This document shows positions 53,927 to 63,587 of a stretch of DNA of 64,000 bases, in pieces. The position numbers were made by a program, and so were the translations under genes. The stretch covers positions 1 through 64,000 of the forward strand of contig CAWEET010000005.1 in assembly GCA_963808165.1 (NCBI GenBank). The letters run 5' to 3'. This DNA comes from Thiosocius sp963808165. Lineage in GTDB: Bacteria; Pseudomonadota; Gammaproteobacteria; Chromatiales; Chromatiaceae. Every line of letters begins with the position of its first letter. Within the stretch, counting starts at the first letter, position 1. The notes beneath the pieces were generated by a model. The model saw only the letters and a list, made by a program, of their open reading frames with translations. It had not been told where the DNA came from and ran no database searches.

Positions 53927-56827
53927 TCACGCGAAGCCGTGGCGAGCCTTGTTGGCGTCTTCCTGTTTCCTGAACTGCAGGAAGCGCGGCAGGAACTTGT
54001 CCCAGTCGATGAGGTGGGCATCCAGTTCGGGTCCGTCGATACAGGCGTGTTTGCGCACCATTTTGCCATCGAGTGTGACCGGGACCATGCAGGCGCCGCA
54101 CATGCCGGTGGCATCCACCATGATTGAGTTGAGGCTGGCCACCGTCTTGACACCGTAGGGCTTCGTGAGGTCGCTGACCGCACGCATCATCAACGGCGGG
54201 CCGATGGTGACCACCTCGCCGATTGCGCGCCCGCTGCCGGCCTTCATCGCTTCGAGCATCTCCTCCAGCGGAGCGGTGACAAAGCCGTTGATGCCGAAAC
54301 TGCCGTCGTTGGTAGTGTAGATCACGTCGAGCAGGTCTGGGTATTCGGTCTGCAACAGGCCTGTGCGACCATCCGGCCTGTGCCAGAACATCAGGTCCCT
54401 GGTGCGGAAACCGGAGATCAGGGTGACATGGTTACCCATGCGCAGGTGTTCGCGCATGATCGGGTATACTGGCGGCAGACCGACACCTCCGGCGGTGAAC
54501 ACCACGGTCTCTCCATGCGCGTAGCGATGCAACTCGCTGGGCAGGCCGAGCGGTCCGGCGATACCGGCGATCGCTTCGCCTTCCTGCATCTGGTTGATGT
54601 ACGCTGAACTGCTGCCCAAATTCTGCACCACCAGGTCGATGGTGCCTTTCTCGGCATCCCAGTCAGCCAGCGTCAGCGGGATCAGTTCGCCCTTGTCCCA
54701 GCCGAGCACGCGCACGAACTGGCCGGCGCGCGCCGATCTGGCGATCAGCGGCGCGTTGATCTCGAACTCGACGATGCCTTCGGCAAGCTCGATGCGCCTG
54801 AGTATGGTTTTCGGTGACTGGCCCTGTACCGTGTAACGCTCGGCGCTGGCGACCAGCGACCGGATCTCGTCGTTCGAAAAGGTTACCATGCCGGCGATCT
54901 CGCGTGCGGCCGCCTGGCCATCACCGGCCGCCCGGATGGCGGTCGAACCGCCCCGGTTGGCATCGCCGCCGGTATAGACATCCTCGATCGAGGTCTCCTG
55001 CGAGCCCGCCTTGATCTCGATAGTGCCCCACTTGCTGGTCTTGAGCCCAGGTTCTGAATCCTTGACGATCGGGTTGGAAGCATTACCCAGCGCCATGATC
55101 ACCAGGTCCACCCGCATCTCCTCGATGTCGCCGGTGGGCACCGGCCGCCGGCGCCCGGAAGCATCCGCTTCGCCCAGCGCCATGACGTCGAGATTGGTGT
55201 GGGTGACGAAATGGGTCTTGTCGTCGCCGATGAACTCGCGCGGTGCACGCAGCACCTTGAGTTCGATACCTTCTTCCAGCGCGTGATGCAGTTCCTCGAC
55301 ACGTACCGGCATCGCATCCTGAGTGCGGCGGTAGACGATAGTGACCTGCCCGCCCAGGCGTTTCGCGGTGCGCGCGGCATCCATCGCGGTGTTGCCGCCG
55401 CCGATCACGATGACCTGCCTGTCCTTCACCTCGGGCAGCGGTGTCTCGTAGTCTTCCAGATGCGCCTTCATCAGGTTGACGCGGGTAAGGAATTCGTTGG
55501 CCGACAGGATGCCGTTCATGTGTTCGCCCGGCACGTTCATGAAGCGGGGCAGGCCGGCGCCGGTACCGACGAACACTTTCCAGAAACCGGCGCGTTTCAG
55601 CGATTCCAGCGTGGCGGTCTTGCCGACGATGAAATTGGTGACGAACTTTCCCCCCATCTGTTTGATCTTCATGACCACGTCGTCGATCAGCTCGTTGGGC
55701 AGTCGGAACTCGGGGATGCCGTAGCGCAGCACGCCGCCCAACTCGTGGAAGGCCTCGAACACGGTGACCGGGTAACCTTCCTTGGACAGCAGGTAGGCGT
55801 TGATCATCCCGGCCGGGCCGGAACCGACCACGGCGATCGGCGGCTTGTCGGCTTTCGCCCACGGATTGACGTAATCGCCGATCTCGGTGTTGGCATCGGG
55901 ATTGAGGAATTTCTCGCTCTGCGGCAGGTACCACTCCAGCTGACCGATCTCGATGGGGCGCTGATTGAGCGTGCATACGCCCTGGCACTGGATCTCCTGC
56001 GGGCACACGCGGCCGGTGACATTGGGCAGTGGGTTGGCTTCCTTGATGAGCTGGAAGGCCTGTTTGAATTTGCCTTCGCCCATCAGGTGGATCATCTCCG
56101 GGATATGTATTTTTACCGGGCAGCCGCCTTCGTTTTCACCGCCGTCGATCTTCGGCAAATGGCCCAGTTCGCAGGGCTTGTCATCGCACTGTTTGTCGCG
56201 CAGCACTTCCAGCCACACGAGCAATTCGACCTCGCGGAAACTGTAACCCAGGCCCATGTAACCGATGTAACCCTGGTTGACCAGGTCGAAATCCTGCGCG
56301 CGCTCGCTCGGTGGGCGGATGTAGGGCGGGATGTTGTTGGCCCCGGGCCAGCCGTCGGACAGGCCTTTGAACATGGGGTAGCGGTCAGACAGGTAAGCAT
56401 CGAGCGCGCGAATAAACTTGCGTTTGAACTTGAGTGGTATGTTCCACAGGAAACGCATCAGCAGCGTGCTCATGTCGTCGTTGTTGCACAGCAGCTTCCA
56501 CAGGGTTCGGGTGAAGTTTTCGCCGAGCTCGTCCTGCTGGAACTCCCAGGCGATGGCACTGGTGCCCTCGGTGATGAAAACCTGCTGGAAGAACTGCGGG
56601 TCGTTCACCAGGCGCTTCTTCAGCAGATTGACCTGCTTCTGGAACAGTTCCACGGATGCACTGTGTTCCAGCGCCTCCAGCGCTTCCGCAGAGTCATCGA
56701 GATGATGGCGGTTGTTCTCGATCTCCAGGCTGGCCTCGTAATAGCGTTGGACATCCAGCTGCTGATAGGCGCAATCCGGATTGTCGCGCAATGACTCCGG
56801 CGAATTCTGGTCTGTGTGCTGTGCCAT
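53927..56827 (-). CDS. NfnAB-like fused NAD(P)H:ferredoxin-type oxidoreductase with an extra N-terminal domain
   Basis: 966 residues from the ATG at 56827. Residues about 1-200 are a helical region without cofactor motifs. Residues 210-300 carry Cys of the GltD/DPD [4Fe-4S] domain (C214, C219, C236, C275, C281, C285). Residues 325-660 are a GltD-type FAD/NAD(P) reductase (VVGSGPAG at 333-340, VIGGGNTAMDAARTAKRLGG near 474). Residues 670-930 are a ferredoxin-NADP reductase like NfnA, ending with Cys in TGMCGACMVPV and HACIDG. It thus fuses NfnB and NfnA in one chain. It is 36 bases downstream of the giant PFOR gene and probably shares its mRNA, linking pyruvate oxidation to NAD(P)H. Confidence 0.85.
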   Translation of the reverse strand: MAQHTDQNSPESLRDNPDCAYQQLDVQRYYEASLEIENNRHHLDDSAEALEALEHSASVELFQKQVNLLKKRLVNDPQFFQQVFITEGTSAIAWEFQQDELGENFTRTLWKLLCNNDDMSTLLMRFLWNIPLKFKRKFIRALDAYLSDRYPMFKGLSDGWPGANNIPPYIRPPSERAQDFDLVNQGYIGYMGLGYSFREVELLVWLEVLRDKQCDDKPCELGHLPKIDGGENEGGCPVKIHIPEMIHLMGEGKFKQAFQLIKEANPLPNVTGRVCPQEIQCQGVCTLNQRPIEIGQLEWYLPQSEKFLNPDANTEIGDYVNPWAKADKPPIAVVGSGPAGMINAYLLSKEGYPVTVFEAFHELGGVLRYGIPEFRLPNELIDDVVMKIKQMGGKFVTNFIVGKTATLESLKRAGFWKVFVGTGAGLPRFMNVPGEHMNGILSANEFLTRVNLMKAHLEDYETPLPEVKDRQVIVIGGGNTAMDAARTAKRLGGQVTIVYRRTQDAMPVRVEELHHALEEGIELKVLRAPREFIGDDKTHFVTHTNLDVMALGEADASGRRRPVPTGDIEEMRVDLVIMALGNASNPIVKDSEPGLKTSKWGTIEIKAGSQETSIEDVYTGGDANRGGSTAIRAAGDGQAAAREIAGMVTFSNDEIRSLVASAERYTVQGQSPKTILRRIELAEGIVEFEINAPLIARSARAGQFVRVLGWDKGELIPLTLADWDAEKGTIDLVVQNLGSSSAYINQMQEGEAIAGIAGPLGLPSELHRYAHGETVVFTAGGVGLPPVYPIMREHLRMGNHVTLISGFRTRDLMFWHRPDGRTGLLQTEYPDLLDVIYTTNDGSFGINGFVTAPLEEMLEAMKAGSGRAIGEVVTIGPPLMMRAVSDLTKPYGVKTVASLNSIMVDATGMCGACMVPVTLDGKMVRKHACIDGPELDAHLIDWDKFLPRFLQFRKQEDANKARHGFA

Positions 56828-56862
56828 ATGTGTTGCCCCCAGGTCTTTGACCTTGGTCTGTG

Positions 56863-59800
56863 CTATGCCTGTGCCGGCGGATGGAAGCGGATGATCTCGG
56901 CATCGCATTCATCGGCGACCCGGGACGCGCGTTGTAGCAGTTCCGACGTGAGTTCGACCCTGTCGAAGACTCCCGGTATCACCCGGCTGACGACCTTGCC
57001 GGTGCCTCCGACGACGATGGTCGTTTTCTCGAACAGCTCGCTGACGTCTTGGTAGCAGGCCTTGCAGTTGGTGCATCTGGGCATGTCCACCTCGGCAATC
57101 TCGACGGCTTGGCCAGCGCAGACCGCCCCCTGGGCAGATGCCTGCTGTGTCGCGGCCGGGGCCGCCGCTTCGGCCGTGCTGATCACGTTGACCGGTATGT
57201 TCTTCAGCGCAGGCGCGGCGGGCGCGCCGGATGCGCTGGCGAGTTCGGCCATGCCCCTGGCGATGGAATCGATGGATGCCTCGCGCGCGACGTTCGACTG
57301 CTGGTAGCGCTGCTGCCATTCCTCCAGTTCCTGGTGGTGGCTGGTCTCCATGTTCTCGATGTGCAGACCGCCGAGATATTCCAGCATGCGCCAGTTCCTG
57401 CGGCGTTCCGCGGTCAGGCTGATGATGGCATGGGTCATGGTCAGCTTGACGAGCCTGCGCTCCGCGTCGGTCGACCAGACAAAGGGTATCTTGCCGTAGC
57501 GCTCGGTCTCGTCGAGGTCGATAAACTCATGGACCGGTACCGGCTCGCCGGCGATGTCACCCGGGATCGGTCGGAAATGCTTGCTGAAGCGGCCTTCCTG
57601 CAGCGCGAAATCCGCCGCCGTGTACGGGATCTCGAGCAACTGGGCATTGCCCTCGTCGTCGACATAATCCAGCGTCATGGTGATCCAGTCCTTGCCGATC
57701 TCAGGGTTGCCTTCCAGCGAGAAGCGCTCGGCGAGCGTATCTCCACGGCGCGGGTCGTGTACGAACAGGGGATACATGCGGCTCTCGACTGCGAGAATGG
57801 CCCGCCGGCTGCCGGCATCATCGGCAATGCCATGCTCGGGCTGGCAGGTGGTATAGGTGTCGAACACCGCCGGCGACTCGTTGTAGGTGAGAAAATCCAT
57901 GACGTTTTTCATGAAGTGGCTCTGCATCGCCGCGCAGGTCTGGATCACCAGCACGTTGGGGTGGAAGGCGGCGATGAGCCCGAGTTCCTTGCGGTCCTCG
58001 TGCTTGCCTCGGTGGGCGACGCCGAAACGGGTCAGGTCCGAATCCTGTGCGGTGAAGCTGGAGGTCGAGGTCTGGCCGCCGGTGTTGGAATAGGCGCCGG
58101 TGTTGAGTATCACCACTTTGAGCGGGGTCTCCGACACCAGGACGCGCGACAATGCGCCAAAGCCGATGTCGTAAGTCGCGCCGTCTCCACCCATGCTGAT
58201 CACCGCGGGCAACAGCGCGCGTTCCTCCTCGGAAAAGTGATGCCAGTTGAAACACTTCAACAGGGTGTCGTGGGTGGCCGGGTCATAGTTGTCCTCCAGC
58301 TCGAGACGCGCGGTGCGTATCGCCCGGTAGTCATCGACCGCGGTCGCACACACGCCTTCGAAGATGCCCTTGGCGACCGCCGGGGTATCCTGGAACAGGC
58401 TGTTCACCCAGGGGTTCTTGTAAGGGTTGGCGGGGAAGGTGGACGCGTAAACGCTGCTGCAGCCGGTGGCGTTGGCGATGACCGCCCCCGAGGGGCCGTC
58501 GCCGGTGGGGCCGCTCTCGAACAGGTACAGGCGTCGCTCCAGCGTAGCGATGGTCTGCTGCATACGCTCGCGCCGCTGCGGGTCCTGCTCGTCGTCCCGC
58601 GTGGTTTCGAGCTTGGTGCCAAGATCGGCGATCAGCTTTTCGAGTTCCTGGATGTGCAACTTGCGCTTGTGTTCGTGGATCGCGCGGTTGGTGGCGGTCA
58701 GCAGGCGGATGGCAGTGACCTCGCCGCAGCCGCGGCAGGCACCGTGACCGCCGGTCATCGCATAATAGTTTTCGTGATCCAGCATCAGGCGCTTGCTGTC
58801 GCCTCCCGGCTGCAGCGCGTTCTCGGTGAAGCGTGCGGCGGTATTGGGGAGCTTGCTGAGGAAACGAAAACTCTGTTCCATCCCGGCCTGGGCAGCACTG
58901 CTCTGGCGGCGCGCGCCGAGTGCACCCGGACCGCAGACATCGACGCATTCCAGGCAGCCGGTGCATTTCCAGGGATCGATGGTGACCGAATACAGACCGC
59001 CGGTACCGGCAGCCTTTTTCTCCATGGCATCGAAAAACGGCCGTGTCTTTGCAACCGGGAAACACTCGAGCGCCGCGACCAGCCGATCGAAATCGTGTTG
59101 CAGACTGGCGTTTTCTATCCTGAGTTCGGGGACCGCCTCGGCGACGATCGCGCTGAAGGTCTTCGGGTCCTTGCTCGGCAGATTGCGGTAGGCCTCGCGG
59201 ATGGATTTGGTCAACGGGAACACCTGGCTCGACATCTGCTGCCGGTGCGTCTCGGTGATCTCGAGCTGGCCGATCGCCGTCAGCAGGAGGTCATGGATCT
59301 CGTGCACGGTGTTGGGAATGGCGGCATCCGGGCACACCACTGCGCATTCCATGCAGCCGGTGCACAGGGGCGCGCTGTACTCGGGCACATCGAGCCGGAA
59401 CAGGCCCTTGTCTTTCCAGGCAGCGCTGGCCATCGGTTGGAACAGCCCGCTGCCCGGCATTACCGCGGCCTCACCGATACTGCCGTCCTTGAATCGGTCG
59501 GCCAGGATCTCCCTGTAGTATTCCGGGTCGAACAGGCCATTGCTCACCGAACGGCCTGTGGCCCGGGACATACAGGCCGAAACCTCGACGCCCTGAGCGG
59601 GCTGCACCACCATCAGCTTGTCCGCCTGCTCGAATTCCGCGGTGCTGTAATCGACCTTGATGGTCGCTTGCATGCCGTCGCGCACCACCTTCATATTGCT
59701 GTCGACCACGGCCTGGCCCTTGGCGCCGAATTTCTTGGCCACCTGCTGCTCGACTTTCTGCAGCACGGCATCCCCGGCGCAGCCTGCCGCCATGCGGTCG

Positions 59801-61986
59801 ACATGCCCACAGAAGGCACCGATGAAGGCAATGCCCATCATGCGGATCTCGAGTTCGGGTGCCGGCGCATGTTTCTTGGCGACGCCGAAAGCGTCGACGA
59901 TATACAGCTGGATACGCCTGTCGCGGATCGTCTTGCGCGCATGCGCCGGCAATTCCTTCCACACCTCCAGCGGCGTGTGATGCGACTGCATGATGAGGGT
60001 GCCGTCCTCGCCCAGTCCGCGCAACGGGTTGGTGTGGCTGAAAACCTTGTGGTCCGGTGACACCACGATCTCGACATCTTCGAGTTCCGCGTTTGTGATC
60101 TTGATCGGCTCGGGGCTGAGCGAGATATAAAAATTGGTCGGCGCGCCGCTCTTCTCCGAACCGTATTTCGGCGCCGACTTGGAATGCATGTCGAGCACGC
60201 CGGCGAGAATGTCGGTGAGCAGCTTGCCGGTGGCGACCGTGCCATAGCCACCGATGGAATGGAATCTGATGCGAAAAGCACCCTCCGGCAGCAGCGACGG
60301 GTTGTCCTCGGTATCGAAGGCCATGAACTCGGTTTCGGGATAGGCCTGCCTGAGACGCTGCTGGAGTGCGGCATTGGCCGGGGACGGGTGCTTGTCGAAG
60401 AACTGCGACCCCAGGTAGAAGAAAGGCACGTTCAGGCTGCCCTCCATGTTGCGGTAGGCCGCGACCAGATGGCGCGGCTGCAGGTCGTGTGCGCCCATGC
60501 CGAAGATGCCGGTGCTGATCTTGGGCAGGGCAGTGATCGGTGGTATGCCCTGGTGACGGATCAGGTCGGCATTCTCGGCCGCCTTGAACAGCGATTGCGT
60601 GACCAGGTTGGTCAGCGCGTTCACTTCCGAACGCTCCAGCACGGTCACCGCTTTCTTGCCGTCCAGCACGGCGACGAGTTCACCTTCGGGAAACGGCTGC
60701 AGCAGTTTGATCGAGACCACGCCTGCTTTCATGCCACGCGCACGCAAGTAGCTGACCACGGCTTCGGCATCATCGGTGACCGAACCCAGGCCGACGATGA
60801 CGTAGTCGGCGTCCTCGGCCATGAAGGTCTGCACCGGGTGGTAGCAGCGGCCGGTGAGGGCGCCGTATTCAGCCATCGCCTGCCTGACGAAGCGCGGCAC
60901 CTCGTTGACGAAATGCGTGCGGTGATCGACCAGGCCAGCCTGGAAGTCGGGCTGGTTCTGCACGCCGCCGCTGAGTCCGGGGCTGTTGATATCGACCATC
61001 GCCGGCACCAGTTGGCGCGTGCCTTTCTCCCAGGCGTGGACCCACTGCCGGCGCCACTGGCCATGCAGCTCTTCGGGAATCCAGCCGAGGGTCTCGGTGA
61101 CCAGTCGGCCGTCGTTGTCGGTCTCGATGTCGTCGGCGCGCTGCTCGAGGAAGGCCAGTACTGCGTTCAGATCCGCGGGCAGGATGTCGCCGCGATGCTG
61201 CTGCAGGTATTGCTGCAACTGGTAAACGCGTCCCTTGGCCCCGTACAACATCTCCTGTGCCACCGTCGGACATTTGATTCGGCCCGCCGGGTCACCGAGG
61301 AACGTCTTGAGCATTTCGGGTTCCGGCAGCAGCGTCTCGCATTGCATGTGGCTGGTGGCGAAACCATCCATCGCGTTGGTGACCGGCACCATCGACAGCG
61401 AACTCACCCGGTAGGCGATCGCGGCGAGGTCTGCCGCCTCCTGAGGATTGCTGCCGAACAGGATGGTGTAGCCCGAGGGCAGCAGGGCGTAGACATCGTC
61501 GTGCCCGGCCATCACATTCAGCGAATGCTTGGAGACCACCCGCGCGGCGACCTGCAACACGAAGCCGCCGACCTTCTTGCCCACGGTGACATAGTGCGAT
61601 TCCAGCCCGTACAGGATGCCCTGGCTGGAAGACGCATTGGAGATGAAGCGCCCGCCGGTGAGCGTGGCACCCATCGCGCCGCTCTGCGCCGAATGCTCGC
61701 CCTCGGGCTCGAAGAAAAATGGATGCTTGCCCCACACATTGCAGCCACCCTTGGCGCGGTATGCCTCGAACAACTCGGAGATCTCGGTGGAAGGTGTGAT
61801 CGGGTAACCGATGACACCGCCGCAGACATGGCCCATGACGTGGGCCACCGCACCGTTACCATGAATGACGGCCTCGATTCCGGGGTACTGCACCTTGCCA
61901 GCCGGCGGGCGTGACCGCGGCTCGTCTTGGATTGTCCCCGTCGACGAAGTCCCGACGTGGTTTTCGGCTGGCGAGTAGCGCATCAT
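56863..61986 (-). CDS. Pyruvate:ferredoxin oxidoreductase-type 2-oxoacid oxidoreductase, single-chain, extended
   Basis: 1707 residues, about 500 longer than usual PFOR. Order: pyrimidine-binding domain (about 35-330, GYPITPSTEISELFEAYRAK), C-terminal transketolase-like domain (about 380-500), gamma domain (about 570-780, IGGYGTVATGKLLTDIL), two [4Fe-4S] sites (CTGCMECAVVCP near 875, CTGCLECVDVCG near 1008), a third with the TPP domain (HGACRGCGEVTAIR near 1080; SMGGDGATYDIGFGALSRVL near 1265; NTGAYSNTGGQTS near 1295). After about residue 1610 an Ala-rich linker leads to an extra ferredoxin-like domain with Cys in RCTNCKACYQ and ADECDAE. It converts pyruvate and CoA to acetyl-CoA, CO2 and reduced ferredoxin, or the reverse. 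AGGAGA precedes the ATG. Confidence 0.93.
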   Translation of the reverse strand: MMRYSPAENHVGTSSTGTIQDEPRSRPPAGKVQYPGIEAVIHGNGAVAHVMGHVCGGVIGYPITPSTEISELFEAYRAKGGCNVWGKHPFFFEPEGEHSAQSGAMGATLTGGRFISNASSSQGILYGLESHYVTVGKKVGGFVLQVAARVVSKHSLNVMAGHDDVYALLPSGYTILFGSNPQEAADLAAIAYRVSSLSMVPVTNAMDGFATSHMQCETLLPEPEMLKTFLGDPAGRIKCPTVAQEMLYGAKGRVYQLQQYLQQHRGDILPADLNAVLAFLEQRADDIETDNDGRLVTETLGWIPEELHGQWRRQWVHAWEKGTRQLVPAMVDINSPGLSGGVQNQPDFQAGLVDHRTHFVNEVPRFVRQAMAEYGALTGRCYHPVQTFMAEDADYVIVGLGSVTDDAEAVVSYLRARGMKAGVVSIKLLQPFPEGELVAVLDGKKAVTVLERSEVNALTNLVTQSLFKAAENADLIRHQGIPPITALPKISTGIFGMGAHDLQPRHLVAAYRNMEGSLNVPFFYLGSQFFDKHPSPANAALQQRLRQAYPETEFMAFDTEDNPSLLPEGAFRIRFHSIGGYGTVATGKLLTDILAGVLDMHSKSAPKYGSEKSGAPTNFYISLSPEPIKITNAELEDVEIVVSPDHKVFSHTNPLRGLGEDGTLIMQSHHTPLEVWKELPAHARKTIRDRRIQLYIVDAFGVAKKHAPAPELEIRMMGIAFIGAFCGHVDRMAAGCAGDAVLQKVEQQVAKKFGAKGQAVVDSNMKVVRDGMQATIKVDYSTAEFEQADKLMVVQPAQGVEVSACMSRATGRSVSNGLFDPEYYREILADRFKDGSIGEAAVMPGSGLFQPMASAAWKDKGLFRLDVPEYSAPLCTGCMECAVVCPDAAIPNTVHEIHDLLLTAIGQLEITETHRQQMSSQVFPLTKSIREAYRNLPSKDPKTFSAIVAEAVPELRIENASLQHDFDRLVAALECFPVAKTRPFFDAMEKKAAGTGGLYSVTIDPWKCTGCLECVDVCGPGALGARRQSSAAQAGMEQSFRFLSKLPNTAARFTENALQPGGDSKRLMLDHENYYAMTGGHGACRGCGEVTAIRLLTATNRAIHEHKRKLHIQELEKLIADLGTKLETTRDDEQDPQRRERMQQTIATLERRLYLFESGPTGDGPSGAVIANATGCSSVYASTFPANPYKNPWVNSLFQDTPAVAKGIFEGVCATAVDDYRAIRTARLELEDNYDPATHDTLLKCFNWHHFSEEERALLPAVISMGGDGATYDIGFGALSRVLVSETPLKVVILNTGAYSNTGGQTSTSSFTAQDSDLTRFGVAHRGKHEDRKELGLIAAFHPNVLVIQTCAAMQSHFMKNVMDFLTYNESPAVFDTYTTCQPEHGIADDAGSRRAILAVESRMYPLFVHDPRRGDTLAERFSLEGNPEIGKDWITMTLDYVDDEGNAQLLEIPYTAADFALQEGRFSKHFRPIPGDIAGEPVPVHEFIDLDETERYGKIPFVWSTDAERRLVKLTMTHAIISLTAERRRNWRMLEYLGGLHIENMETSHHQELEEWQQRYQQSNVAREASIDSIARGMAELASASGAPAAPALKNIPVNVISTAEAAAPAATQQASAQGAVCAGQAVEIAEVDMPRCTNCKACYQDVSELFEKTTIVVGGTGKVVSRVIPGVFDRVELTSELLQRASRVADECDAEIIRFHPPAQA

Positions 61987-62150
61987 TTTCTCCTGTGCCG
62001 GCTATCGTCGGCCGGCGGGCTTATGGGCATTGGGGGCACCTCTAAAAGTAGTCGAATTCGGGCACAATTGGTGCGAAGCGTCGCAACGAAACGGATCGGA
62101 TACGGCGCCTCGCATCCCTGTATCCCTGCGGCGGAAAATCCAGGCTGTTA
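61987..62150. other. Upstream region of the PFOR operon
   Basis: Contains GGGGCACCTCTAAAAGTAG at about 62031-62049, resembling one end of the family D element at 15082. No promoter could be assigned with confidence, and no gene is present. Confidence 0.35.
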
Positions 62151-62416
62151 GGGCCTGTTAACACTAATCCGGAGCGTGTCGCCGGAGGCCATTTTTTCGC
62201 AGATCAAGGCGTAACGAGCGCTGTGTAGCAGGCTACATCAGCGAGGTGCAACGCAGAGCTGTGGAAAAATGGCCCCGTCCCTTCGGGTTGCGCCCCAGAA
62301 TGGGCCACTCGGTGTTACTCGTCGTTCATTTGGAATGACCAAACTTCACTCCTCGCGCCTTGATTGGCCCATTTTGGGGCAGCAACGACGCGATCCGGAT
62401 TAGTGTTAACAGGCCC
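62151..62416. repeat. MITE-like element family B, complete copy
   Basis: 266 bases with terminal inverted repeats GGGCCTGTTAACACTAATCC (62151-62170) and its complement ending at 62416, flanked by TA on both sides. The inside includes a long inverted structure (GCCATTTTTTCGCAGATC, GCCCATTTTGGGGC) and no reading frame of note. A 180-base copy lacking the right end is at 63408-63587. Confidence 0.9.
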
Positions 62417-62455
62417 TAGTAGTGTTGGGGGGTGGACAAACCTTGTACGGTGCCT

Positions 62456-63232
62456 TCAGCCGGAGTAATACCGCTCAAGCTCCCGCAGACGTGGCGCGTA
62501 CCTGCCTTTGACTTCACGCAATGCCTGCTTGAAATGCCCGCGCAGCGACTTCTTCAGGTGTTCCAGCACCTCTTTTTGTGGCAGGCCCTTGAGCGCCGTG
62601 AATATGGCCAGGGCGTAGGTAATATCATGCTGTGAAACGTAGGCTTGGCGTCGCACCACCGGACCACCGCAGCATCCGCCCCGGGGCAAGACCAGCGCGG
62701 TGTTGGCGAACATCAGGCCGAAACCGAGGAATACCGCCAGTATCTCTGTGATATGCGGCCAGTTTTCGGCCCCGCCGGGCGGTGGCTCTGTAGCCGATGT
62801 CCCGAGGTAGTGGGCCAAGGTGTGGGCGAATACAGCGATCATCGCCTCGGGGTTGTTCAGGTAGGCGGGCTCGTAGCTCAGCGTCAGGCTGGCCGGCGAG
62901 GTGTCAGCCGCCACCGCCCGTGAACCTCGCGCACCAGCGACCACTCGCACCTCGGTAGCAGGCTCCAGCACGCAGCTGTCCGGCGGCAGCAGCTTCAGTG
63001 GCCAGTGCTGCATACCCGCATAGTCGACCACCCGGTCATAGATCAGGGTTGCCATTTCCTCGGGGTTGTTGGCTCTACCCGGAAAGTGTCGGTTGGAGGG
63101 CGTGACCAGCAGGGTCTCGTCGCGGAACATGAGCGGATCGAAGTTTCGCAGGGCCCAGGCATACACATCGAACATCCAGCCGGCATAGGCCTCATCCAGC
63201 AGCGGTCGGCGATCGGTTAAACCGAATAACAT
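62456..63232 (-). CDS. Hypothetical protein with a degenerate HExxH-like motif
   Basis: 258 residues from the ATG at 63232 (AGAGG upstream). The segment MIAVFAHTLAHYLGTSATE, then GAENWPHITEILAVFLGFGLMFANTAL, resembles a soluble or membrane-attached metalloprotease-like family in which HExxH is followed by an acidic residue and a VFLGFG helix; here the motif reads HTLAH, lacking Glu. Cys are clustered in LPRGGCCGGP. The C-terminus is basic and helical (LKKSLRGHFKQALREVKGRY). No signal peptide. Function not known. Flanked on each side by family B MITEs, so it is framed like a passenger. Confidence 0.6.
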   Translation of the reverse strand: MLFGLTDRRPLLDEAYAGWMFDVYAWALRNFDPLMFRDETLLVTPSNRHFPGRANNPEEMATLIYDRVVDYAGMQHWPLKLLPPDSCVLEPATEVRVVAGARGSRAVAADTSPASLTLSYEPAYLNNPEAMIAVFAHTLAHYLGTSATEPPPGGAENWPHITEILAVFLGFGLMFANTALVLPRGGCCGGPVVRRQAYVSQHDITYALAIFTALKGLPQKEVLEHLKKSLRGHFKQALREVKGRYAPRLRELERYYSG

Positions 63233-63407
63233 CAACGAAACCTCTTTTCGCCCCTCTCCACGTTGGAAGAAGGCCTTGGGCAAGCCTGTCAGCCCTGGCT
63301 CGGGGGTGTCACGAATCCCCCGGGTGGCCGCAACACCGCGGCGAACCTCTCTCGGCTGAACCTTGGTCCGGGACGGTAGCACAAGGGCTTGTCCCGGCGC
63401 TTCTCTA

Positions 63408-63587
63408 GGGCCTGTTAACACTCATCCGGACCGTGTCGCCGGAGGCCATTTTTTCGCAGATCGAGGCGTAACGAGTGCTGTGTAGCAGGCTACATAAGCG
63501 AGGTGCAACGCAGAGCTGTGGAAAAATGGCCCCGTCCCTTCGGGTTGCGCCCCAAAATGGGCCACTCGGTGTTACTCGTCGTTCATT
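63408..63587. repeat. MITE-like element family B, copy lacking the right end
   Basis: Matches 62151 onward for 180 bases with few differences (GGGCCTGTTAACACTCATCC at the start, TA before it), ending at GTCGTTCATT where the complete copy continues. Same orientation as the complete copy. Confidence 0.9.

Noticed and set aside
57049..60060. 1003-codon plus-strand frame opposite the PFOR gene
   Set aside because: Antisense to a protein with unmistakable PFOR motifs; third-position GC bias keeps stops away. No promoter or ribosome site.
60184..61914. 576-codon plus-strand frame opposite the PFOR N-terminus
   Set aside because: Same antisense effect; product is His/Arg/Gln-rich without any domain.
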